Source of the DNA: Ignavibacteria bacterium
GTDB lineage: Bacteria; Bacteroidota; Ignavibacteria; Ignavibacteriales; Ignavibacteriaceae
Length of the DNA: 64,000 nucleotides
Reading direction: 5' to 3'
NCBI GenBank assembly: GCA_030693705.1
Contig: JAUYAB010000063.1
Coordinates: forward strand, 62,001 to 126,000
The position numbers were made by a program, and so were the translations under genes. The notes under the pieces are model-generated. The model made no database searches and was not told the DNA's origin. It worked only from the letters and a program-made list of their open reading frames with translations. Shown piece by piece: positions 54,604-62,115 of this stretch (its first letter is position 1; each line of letters begins with the position of its first letter).

Positions 54604-54687
54604 CTTAGTGTTTCATTGTGCCCTTAGTGCCTTAGTGGTAAGAAAACCTTTACCACTAAGACACTTAGCACACTAAGTTTCACTAAG
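54604..54687. repeat. CTTAGTG-rich inverted repeat between fcl and gmd
   Basis: Arms of about 39 nt pair CTTAGTGCCTTAGTGGTAAG with TTTACCACTAAGACACTTAG around a short A-rich loop. Each arm holds three CTTAGTG-like blocks. It fills most of the 190-bp gap. It may be a dispersed palindromic element or affect gmd expression. Confidence 0.75.
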
Positions 54688-54722
54688 AAATTAATAAGCC
54701 GCTATCTTTTATGCTCAACAAT

Positions 54723-55697
54723 TCAAATTTGCGTAAAATGAGTTTCTAATTGATTTATAAACCATTCATACGTTTTTTTTATTCCTTCTTCAAGAGAAGT
54801 TTTGTGATTCCAGCCGAGATTATGCAAACGGGAAACATCCATTAATTTTCTTGGAGTGCCGTCGGGTTTGGTAGAATCATAAATAATTTCACCGGAAAAT
54901 CCAACGATCTTTTTAATGAGTTCTGCTAAATCTGCAATTGTTAAATCTTCTCCGATGCCTATGTTGATATGCGTTAATCCTTGTTCGTATAAATCTTTCG
55001 CTTCGATTTTTTCCATCAGATAAAAGATGGCGTCGGCTAAATCATCCACAAACATAAACTCGCGCAACGGTTTTCCTGTTCCCCAAAGTTCAACGGAAGA
55101 TTTTCGTTCTGCTTTTGCTTCGTGGAATTTCCTCATTAACGCCGGAAGAACATGCGAAGTTTCCAAATTAAAATTGTCATAATATCCAAAAAGATTTGTA
55201 GGCATTACCGAAAAGAAATTAGCACCGTATTGTCGGTAATAACTTTCACACAATTTTATTCCGGCAATCTTTGCGATGGCGTATGGCTCGTTTGTCTGTT
55301 CCAATAAACCGGTTAAGAGATATTCTTCTTTTAGCGGTTGCGGTGCAAGCTTAGGATAGATGCACGAACTTCCGAGAAAGATCAATTTCTCAACATTATT
55401 TTTATAAGCGGCATGAATAATATTCGCTTCGATCATCAGGTTTTCATAAATGAATTGAGCGCGGTAAGTATTGTTTGCAACTATTCCACCGACTTTTGCT
55501 GCTGCAACGATTACCAGTTCCGGTTTTTCTTTTTCAAATAACTCCTCAACTTCCGTTTGTCGAATTAAATCTATTTCGGGATAATTCCGTGTAACGATGT
55601 TTTGATAACCCGCAGCAGTTAATCTCCGGTAAATTGCAGAACCGACCATTCCATTATGACCGGCTAAATAAATTTTTTTTCCGTTCAATTGAGACAA
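54723..55697 (-). CDS. fcl: GDP-L-fucose synthase
   Basis: Fcl (WcaG) epimerises and reduces the Gmd product to GDP-L-fucose for surface glycans. I start at the TTG at 55697 (reads [19 protein letters not shown]) because GGAG lies six bases ahead; the frame opens at another TTG four codons upstream. The 324-residue SDR enzyme has GHNGMVG, the catalytic Ser and Tyr/Lys in [13 protein letters not shown] and [10 protein letters not shown], and [11 protein letters not shown]. Together with gmd it supplies a complete two-step route. Confidence 0.95.
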   Translation of the reverse strand: MSQLNGKKIYLAGHNGMVGSAIYRRLTAAGYQNIVTRNYPEIDLIRQTEVEELFEKEKPELVIVAAAKVGGIVANNTYRAQFIYENLMIEANIIHAAYKNNVEKLIFLGSSCIYPKLAPQPLKEEYLLTGLLEQTNEPYAIAKIAGIKLCESYYRQYGANFFSVMPTNLFGYYDNFNLETSHVLPALMRKFHEAKAERKSSVELWGTGKPLREFMFVDDLADAIFYLMEKIEAKDLYEQGLTHINIGIGEDLTIADLAELIKKIVGFSGEIIYDSTKPDGTPRKLMDVSRLHNLGWNHKTSLEEGIKKTYEWFINQLETHFTQI

Positions 55698-55836
55698 TAG
55701 AAACTCCAAGAAATGTTTTTCGTATAAATTTTATCTAACACATACGGAAAATAAGAAAAAAGAAGGATAAGACAATTGGGTTGTTCTCAGTAATCAGTCC
55801 ACCGCGGCGGATCAGTTTTCAGGATGTTAGAGTTGC

Positions 55837-55882
55837 AACCTTCAAGGTCTGCGTGTTTTTTTGTCCTCTGACCTTGAAGGTT
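55837..55882 (-). repeat. Perfect 13-bp inverted repeat after the propeller gene
   Basis: AACCTTCAAGGTC (55837-55849) pairs with GACCTTGAAGGTT (55870-55882) across 20 nt, 18 bp past the stop of the propeller protein gene. A CCACCGCGGCGGA palindrome lies close by (55798-55811). On the minus strand the hairpin has no clear T run, so it is better called a repeat than a terminator. Confidence 0.75.
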
Positions 55883-55900
55883 AATACCGCATAATAAAAC

Positions 55901-58069
55901 CTACTTTAAAACTATCATCTTCCTCGTCTGCACAAAATTACCTGCTCGAAGTTGATAAAAATATATGCCGCTCGCAAATTGCCGACTGCCGCTTGTCAAC
56001 TGAAACTCTACCCGGTGTATTCCTGCCGACTGGTTTTCATTTACCAACGTTGCTACTTCGTTTCCAAGTACATCATAAACTTTTAATGTTACAAAACTGC
56101 TGACTACCAACTGCCAACTGATGATTGTACTCGGATTAAACGGATTTGGATAATTCTGTGAAAGTAAAAACCCTGTTGGAGAAATATTTTTTTTATCTTC
56201 TTTAACTGAAACTACACCGCCTTCTTTAAAAACTGCTAAACCGCTAGCCCCAATCCACTTGTTTCCTAAATTGTCAATAGCTATTTCGTTAACAAAGTTT
56301 GTAGGTAAGCCCGAATTTGCAGTGGTATAAATCACCCAGTTCGTGCCGTCAAATTTAACAAGTCCGCCATAAGTTCCAATCCACTTATTTCCTGAATCGT
56401 CTATTGTTATTGACGCTATATTGTCATTAGGCAAGTCAGAATTTGAACTATTATAAACCATCCAGTTAATGTCATCATATTTGATAAGCCCTCCGGCATA
56501 TGTCCCAATCCACTTATTTCCCAATCCATCTATTGTTATAGATAAGACAGTGTTATAAGATGGCAAACCTGAATTTGAACTGTTATAAACCGTCCATGTG
56601 GCGCCGTCAAATTTGGCAAGTCCACCACCACTGGTTCCAATCCACTTATTTCCCGAACCATCTATCGCTATTGACCTGACATAGTTATTAGGCAATCCTG
56701 AATTTGAGGAAGTATAAACCGTCCAGTTAGTCCCGTCAAATTTCGCAAGTCCTAAAAAAGTTCCGATCCATTTATTTCCGGAATCATCAATCGCTAACGA
56801 AAATACGGTATTAAAAGGTAATCCGGAGTTAGAACCATTATAAACCGTCCAGTTAACACCATCAAATTGTACAAGTCCGCTATCTGTCCCAATCCATTTG
56901 TTCTCTGAATTATCGATTACTATTGATCTAACAACATCATTAGACAAACCCGAATTTGAGCTGTCATAAACCGTCCAACTAGTGCCATCAAATTTGGTAA
57001 GCCCACCGCCATAAGTTCCTATCCACTTATTCCCCGATCCATCAAATGCAATTGCCCCAATTCCGTAATGTGGTAACCCGATTGCATAACCCGACCATTT
57101 TGTCCCGTCGGATTTGATAAGTCCTTTAGATGTCCCAATCCATTTATTGCCTGAATTGTCTATCGCAATTGAATAGACATAGCTTGCGGGGAAGCGCGAA
57201 TTTGAAGTAGTATAAACCGTCCAGTTTGAACCATCGAATTTAGCAAGACCACCGCTACCCGAAATTATGCTACTGGTTCCTATCCACTTATTACCTGAAT
57301 CATCTATCGTAATCGAATTAATTGATATAACAGGCCACTCAGAGTTAGAAGCCGGAAATACTTCCCAGTTTGTGTCGTCAAATTTTGCAAGTACAGAAAC
57401 ATCCTCCCACCCATAAGTCCCAATCCATTTGTTCCCGGCGTCATCAATAGCAATTGCATTTACATAGTTATCCGTCAAACCTGAATTTGATTTGTTATAT
57501 ACCGTCCAGTTGGTACCGTCAAATTTGGCGAGACCGCCATATCTTGTACCTATCCACTTGTTCCCGAAACGGTCAATAGCTACTGACCTGATGTCTGACA
57601 GGGATCCTGAATTTGAACTAATAAAAACCATCCCGTTTGTCTCGTCAAATTTAATAAGCCCATTGGAAGTTCCTATCCACTTATTTCCCAAATCGTCTAT
57701 TGCGATTGAAGAGATATTGAAAGGTTTTGAAATATCATAAACATCCCAGTTTGTGCCATCAAATTTGACAAGCTTGCCGTCACCCAGAGGGCCTACAGTC
57801 CCAATCCATTTATTTCCTGAAGCATCTATTGCAATCGCCTTAATGTAGTTATCCGGTAAACCAGAATTACTTTTGGAATAAAATGTTTCCTCGCCTGTAT
57901 TTCTGTTGAGTTTAATCAAACCACCCTCCGCTCCTACCCAAAGAATATCTCCCTCAATAACAGTAGAAGTAACTATTTGAACAGTAGGATAATTTATCCA
58001 CTCCGGGTTTTGTGCATGAAGAGAAAGAGATATAAGAAAAAAGAAAAGTACTATATACAAACGTCCCAT
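55901..58069 (-). CDS. Secreted 14-bladed propeller protein with T9SS sorting domain
   Basis: The ATG at 58069 (MGRLYIVLFFFLISLSLHAQ) follows GGGAG and gives a signal peptide; a start 45 bp upstream is less likely. The 722-residue protein has about 14 repeats of about 40-50 residues with the core SIAIDDSGNKWIGT then GLAKFDGTNWTVY, the two-component-regulator propeller repeat. Fourteen fits two seven-bladed propellers, the sensor architecture of hybrid histidine kinases, here without kinase. The tail NYPNPFNPSTIISWQLVVSS to TRKMIVLK is a T9SS sorting domain almost identical to that of the amylase. Ligand unknown. Confidence 0.88.
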   Translation of the reverse strand: MGRLYIVLFFFLISLSLHAQNPEWINYPTVQIVTSTVIEGDILWVGAEGGLIKLNRNTGEETFYSKSNSGLPDNYIKAIAIDASGNKWIGTVGPLGDGKLVKFDGTNWDVYDISKPFNISSIAIDDLGNKWIGTSNGLIKFDETNGMVFISSNSGSLSDIRSVAIDRFGNKWIGTRYGGLAKFDGTNWTVYNKSNSGLTDNYVNAIAIDDAGNKWIGTYGWEDVSVLAKFDDTNWEVFPASNSEWPVISINSITIDDSGNKWIGTSSIISGSGGLAKFDGSNWTVYTTSNSRFPASYVYSIAIDNSGNKWIGTSKGLIKSDGTKWSGYAIGLPHYGIGAIAFDGSGNKWIGTYGGGLTKFDGTSWTVYDSSNSGLSNDVVRSIVIDNSENKWIGTDSGLVQFDGVNWTVYNGSNSGLPFNTVFSLAIDDSGNKWIGTFLGLAKFDGTNWTVYTSSNSGLPNNYVRSIAIDGSGNKWIGTSGGGLAKFDGATWTVYNSSNSGLPSYNTVLSITIDGLGNKWIGTYAGGLIKYDDINWMVYNSSNSDLPNDNIASITIDDSGNKWIGTYGGLVKFDGTNWVIYTTANSGLPTNFVNEIAIDNLGNKWIGASGLAVFKEGGVVSVKEDKKNISPTGFLLSQNYPNPFNPSTIISWQLVVSSFVTLKVYDVLGNEVATLVNENQSAGIHRVEFQLTSGSRQFASGIYFYQLRAGNFVQTRKMIVLK

Positions 58070-58204
58070 TTTTGAACTCCCATTTTTTAAGTGCTTAAAT
58101 ATAAACAAAATCATTGTTGGCTAAAACTAAAATTATTTTCTTCCAAAAACTAAACAAACAGATTCTCCATATTAATCTTTGTAAATCCGTAATTTGAATT
58201 GCCC

Positions 58205-58222
58205 GATTCGCCGCGGCGAATC
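58205..58222. repeat. Perfect 18-bp palindrome
   Basis: GATTCGCCGCGGCGAATC is exactly self-complementary. Its CCGCGGCG core is shared with the palindrome at 55798-55811 (TCCACCGCGGCGGA), suggesting members of one short palindrome family. Confidence 0.85.
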
Positions 58223-58313
58223 GTTGCAAGTCATTTAAAGTTACAGACTTCCAAGAAAGCGCTAAAAACTACGTTTTTACCACTTTAAATTGATGTGATA
58301 TTACCGCGCGCCG

Positions 58314-58544
58314 GTTAGTTAAGTCTGCGCGCCATATTGCTAATACTGTCCGACGTGTAGTTGAGTCTTTCCGCCATATAGCTGACTCTTTCCGCCATAT
58401 AGTTAAGTCTTTCCATCGTGTAGTTGAGTCTTTCCGTCGTGTAGTTGAACCTTTCCGCCGTATAGTTGACTCTTTCCGGCGTATAGTTGACTCTTTCCGG
58501 CGTATAGTTGACTCTTTCCGGCGTATAGTTGAGTCTTTCCGCCG
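58314..58544. repeat. 21-bp tandem repeat (minisatellite), 11 units
   Basis: Eleven consecutive 21-bp units read TATAGTTGACTCTTTCCGGCG in the plus direction. Units 8-10 (58461-58523) are identical and the array decays toward both ends, most strongly at 58314-58355. The unit is a multiple of three, so one minus-strand frame stays open with a seven-residue repeat (STIRRKE-like). Confidence 0.95.
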
Positions 58545-58709
58545 TCGGAACGTGCCGACAATCACAAAACGAGTTTCTTCTAAAGACCGCTGTTAAATTG
58601 CTATTTCGGTTAATTTTATAACTTGGAAGGAGAAGGAAGCAAATTTCTTCTGTTGGTATGCTGCTAAAGTTAATTTGTTCTTACCACTTTGTAGTCAGTT
58701 ATCAGCAGT

Positions 58710-58740
58710 GTAGAGTAAAGACGTTGCGCAACATCTCTAC
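58710..58740. repeat. Imperfect inverted repeat
   Basis: GTAGAG and ACGTTGC on the left pair with GCAACAT and CTCTAC on the right around a GC centre, with a small bulge on the left arm. It is about 80 bp past the stop of the amylase gene and may be a transcript-end or dispersed palindrome. Confidence 0.6.
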
Positions 58741-58819
58741 CAATAATCTCACTACTTACAGCAACCTCGAGGTCAGGGTAATAATTTAGTCCAAGAGCTC
58801 GAAGGTTTGCCTCATTAAC

Positions 58820-61800
58820 TCACTTCATCAAAATGAATTTCTTAGTTTCTACAATACTACCTGCACGCAGTTGATAGAAATACACTCCACTTGCCAATTG
58901 CCGACCGCTGACTGCCGACTGAAATTCCACCCGGTGCGTTCCTGCCGACTGGTTTTCATTTACCAACGTTGCTACTTCATTCCCAAGTACATCATAAACT
59001 TTTAATGTTACATAACTGCCGACTGCTAACTGCCAACTGATGACTGTACTCGGATTAAAGGGATTCGGGTAATTCTGCATCAGTCCAAAGTCGAGCGGAG
59101 TCGAGACTTCATTCTTCACATCTGAAATAATAAATATTGTCGGGTCGGGAATGCCGTCTCCATTTAAATCTGGAGAAATGGTTGCAAGATTTTTTAAACT
59201 ATCGGGTCCGGCATCGCCGTTTGTATCATCATTGTTTGGGGCGGAATCTCCGGCTCCGTAATCTAAACCTCCGGCAATTAATCCTACAATTTTCAGCACA
59301 ACATTATTTGGAATTACTCCTGCGCCCAATCCATAAATATCATTCCAAGAAATTGCCAGCTCTGCACCGCGACCCTTGTTGCCGCGCTTGCCATTCATCT
59401 GTTTAGAAATATCTTCGGCGGTTTTTCCAATAATTCTGAATAACGAAGGTGTGGTGTGGTAATAATCAGCAATAAAAAAATCGATTGAATCTTCCGATGT
59501 AAACCGGAAATTCTTTTGGTAATCTCCAACGTAACCGGACTTTGAATTGAAGTTTGTAATTCCGCCGGGAATCCCCGCATTAATGTAGAGCATCATGGTG
59601 TTGTATTTATCATTTAAGAAATAATCAACACCAAGATAAAGCGAATCGGAATCCCACGTTGCGTACAAACCGATCAATTCATTATCAAGCGAATCACCGT
59701 TCCAGAAACTATCGGTATCCGAATCAGCAACAATAAGCCATTTGTCCAACCAATCGGAAGCGCTTACTTCCACGTTTCCGTCAATCGTCGGTTTGCCGTA
59801 CGTAGCAATGCTGTCGTCAACATTTTCTTTTACATGAATTGAAAATAAAGTTGAATCAAAAGCTCCTTTGCCATCGGTAACTTTTAAATGAACTGAGTAA
59901 AAACCGGTATCAGTTACAGAAGGAGTTCCGGTAAGCAATCCATTTTGCTGATTAACATTTAACCACGAAGGAGATTCAGCAAAGAAAAAGTAAAGCGAAT
60001 CTTTATCTTGATCGGCAGCGTGAGCTTGATATTCAAATCGTGTTGTCGCTTTAAAAGTAGTGTCTTTAATAGCTTCAAGCTTTGGAGGAAGATTGTAAAC
60101 AACAGAAAGATTGAATGTATCAACGGCAGACAATCCTTTGGGATCAGTAACGGAAATAATGACTGTTGATTTTCCGGTATCAGCAAACGCGGGAGTTCCG
60201 AAAAGTTTTCCGCTGTTATTAAGTTGCAGCCAGGTTGGTTTTCCTTTGGCTGAAAAGGTTAGCGATTTATCATTTAGATCTGAATAACCGATCTGATGAA
60301 CAAACTTCGAATTTGTATAAGCAATTTGATCGGGAATGTTTTCAATCACCGGAAAATAATTGATCGAAGCGGTTGTATCGGGAATATAAATTGCGTATCC
60401 GCGTGGCGGCGCCCAAAGTTCTAATCTTCCATTTTCAGCCGCCTTTTTATCTAATGCATCTCCAGTATAATCACGGAAGGTTTTATTTGGCAAGTTAGAG
60501 TCCACCCAAACGCCTTTCCATTGAGTAGGATTATCATTGATCAGTAAAAATACTTGCGGTTTTCCATTTCCTCCATCCCGCCGCGCAACGTACAAATCAC
60601 TTGAAGAATTTCTGTCCTCAACGATGAACCATGGATTAAGTGCGCTTCCCTTTGTTGTTCCACCAGAAAGAAAATTCTGGCGAATCCAAATTAGCGTATC
60701 AATTTTTCCACTGTATCCATAATCAAAATAATCTTTGAAGAAAACCGTCGGTCGTCCTTCGGAAAAAAGAATGTACGCGTAACCTAATTGTTTATCGGTT
60801 ATAACCGGATCGTGCCCGCTATCAATGCTTCCGTCAAATCCTATACGGTCAAAGTCGTGATTTTCAAGAAAAGTATTTACATCAAATCCCGAAACGCCGG
60901 AATTTACAAGTCCCGCGCCGTACAAAGTATTTACATCAAACGAACCCGTGGTATTGTTGCACAAATCTTTTAACGTGTAACGAAGCGGGAAATCGAACAT
61001 CGAAACTTTTGCGCCATTTACATTCTGCACCTGATTTAACCAACTGCCGATGTCGCTATTGTTGCTCCATAATTCGGCTACAGCGTAATCATAACTTCCA
61101 ACTCCTTTCAACCAGGCAGCCATAAAACCGGGATCAACTGATTTAACCGCATCAAGACGAAAGCCATCGAACTTCATTGTTTCGCGGAGATATTTTCCCC
61201 ATGCAATAAGACTATCGCGTACACTTTTTTTATTGTGATCAAGCCAATCGCCAAAACGAAAGATCGGATCAACTTGCGTAAATAAAGGATCAACCCAGCA
61301 ATTTTCCGAATTGGGATAAAATGATGAAGCATCTTTTTTGAATCGCCCGGAACCGGCTGGATAATTGAAAAGCAAATAAGCGGAATCGGAAACAATTTTA
61401 TTTCCATTGTTATAAGGAATACACTCGTAAGGAATTTTCTCTTCGCCTCCCATCATGTGTCGGAGAACCGCGTCGGCGTAAACTTTTATTCCGGCATCGT
61501 GAAAGGATTTAATTGAATGTTCCAATTCGCCTCTACTGCCAAAGCGTGTTTCGCGCGAACCTTTTTGATAGAACTCGCCAAAGTCGTAATGGTCATACGG
61601 ATCGTAGCCCATTGAAGCGCCGCCACCGGCACCTTTAATGGGAGAAGGAAACCAGATTGCGCCAAATCCGGCAGAAGCCAATCGCGGAGCCAGATTTGCA
61701 AGCGAATCATACCAGATTCCGCCGTCTGGTGAATTCCAATAGAAACCTTGCAGCATCACATCGGATTTTGAGTTGACACTTTGGGTATAACCAACGAACT

Positions 61801-61837
61801 GTAAAAGTAAAACAAAAAGTATTATCGATTTCTTCAT
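58820..61837 (-). CDS. Secreted alpha-amylase (GH13) with Ig-like, DOMON/CBM9-like and T9SS domains
   Basis: The 1005-residue enzyme has a signal peptide (about 1-19) and a GH13 catalytic barrel with nucleophile D229 (DGFRLDAVKS), acid E255 (AVAELWSNN) and D328 (TFLENHDFDR). Region I reads DAVLRH in place of the usual DxVxNH. After the amylase C-domain come two Ig-like modules (about 490-670; PTWLQLNNSGKLFGTP and PSWLNVNQQNGLLTGTP), a CBM9/DOMON-like module (about 680-900; LYATWDSDSLYLGVDY) and a T9SS sorting domain (NYPNPFNPSTVISWQL to KKFILMK). It would cut alpha-1,4-glucans outside the cell. Confidence 0.93.
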   Translation of the reverse strand: MKKSIILFVLLLQFVGYTQSVNSKSDVMLQGFYWNSPDGGIWYDSLANLAPRLASAGFGAIWFPSPIKGAGGGASMGYDPYDHYDFGEFYQKGSRETRFGSRGELEHSIKSFHDAGIKVYADAVLRHMMGGEEKIPYECIPYNNGNKIVSDSAYLLFNYPAGSGRFKKDASSFYPNSENCWVDPLFTQVDPIFRFGDWLDHNKKSVRDSLIAWGKYLRETMKFDGFRLDAVKSVDPGFMAAWLKGVGSYDYAVAELWSNNSDIGSWLNQVQNVNGAKVSMFDFPLRYTLKDLCNNTTGSFDVNTLYGAGLVNSGVSGFDVNTFLENHDFDRIGFDGSIDSGHDPVITDKQLGYAYILFSEGRPTVFFKDYFDYGYSGKIDTLIWIRQNFLSGGTTKGSALNPWFIVEDRNSSSDLYVARRDGGNGKPQVFLLINDNPTQWKGVWVDSNLPNKTFRDYTGDALDKKAAENGRLELWAPPRGYAIYIPDTTASINYFPVIENIPDQIAYTNSKFVHQIGYSDLNDKSLTFSAKGKPTWLQLNNSGKLFGTPAFADTGKSTVIISVTDPKGLSAVDTFNLSVVYNLPPKLEAIKDTTFKATTRFEYQAHAADQDKDSLYFFFAESPSWLNVNQQNGLLTGTPSVTDTGFYSVHLKVTDGKGAFDSTLFSIHVKENVDDSIATYGKPTIDGNVEVSASDWLDKWLIVADSDTDSFWNGDSLDNELIGLYATWDSDSLYLGVDYFLNDKYNTMMLYINAGIPGGITNFNSKSGYVGDYQKNFRFTSEDSIDFFIADYYHTTPSLFRIIGKTAEDISKQMNGKRGNKGRGAELAISWNDIYGLGAGVIPNNVVLKIVGLIAGGLDYGAGDSAPNNDDTNGDAGPDSLKNLATISPDLNGDGIPDPTIFIISDVKNEVSTPLDFGLMQNYPNPFNPSTVISWQLAVGSYVTLKVYDVLGNEVATLVNENQSAGTHRVEFQSAVSGRQLASGVYFYQLRAGSIVETKKFILMK

Positions 61838-62115
61838 TCCGGTTCCTTACTTCTCTTTTCTCGCACAAAGGATATTTTTGTTATGTTTGTAAAAGTTTAA
61901 TTCAAAATTAAGAGATTTATTTCTTTGAACAAGAAAAGATTTTGTAAGTGTGCGTAAAACCTTATATGCAAAATCAGAACAAATAGCAGGCAGAAAACAG
62001 AAGTCAGTATGCAATCGAAACATTCAATCATTCAACCATTCATCCATGCACGCAAGATATTTTACACCAAAAATATTCTGCACATATTGAGTTTAATTTG
62101 ATCACTAATTATAAA

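Larger units (their letters stand above)
58070..58819. other. Repeat-rich intergenic region
   Basis: About 750 bp without a supported gene between the propeller and amylase genes. It holds a palindrome (58205-58222), an eleven-unit 21-bp tandem array (58314-58544) and another inverted repeat (58710-58740). The GC-richer blocks stand out from the AT-rich surroundings. No tRNA or small RNA signature was found. Confidence 0.8.

Noticed and set aside
58269-58565. 98-residue minus-strand frame with basic heptad repeats (STIRRKE-like)
   Set aside because: It begins with GTG without a ribosome site, exists because the tandem repeat is 21 bp, has an unusual Arg-rich composition and no signal or domain. 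Treated as a by-product of the minisatellite.
61838-62115. Possible shared promoter or small gene in the amylase/recQ divergent gap
   Set aside because: Only short ATTCA-type repeats near 62020-62045; no convincing -35/-10 pair, frame or structured RNA was seen.
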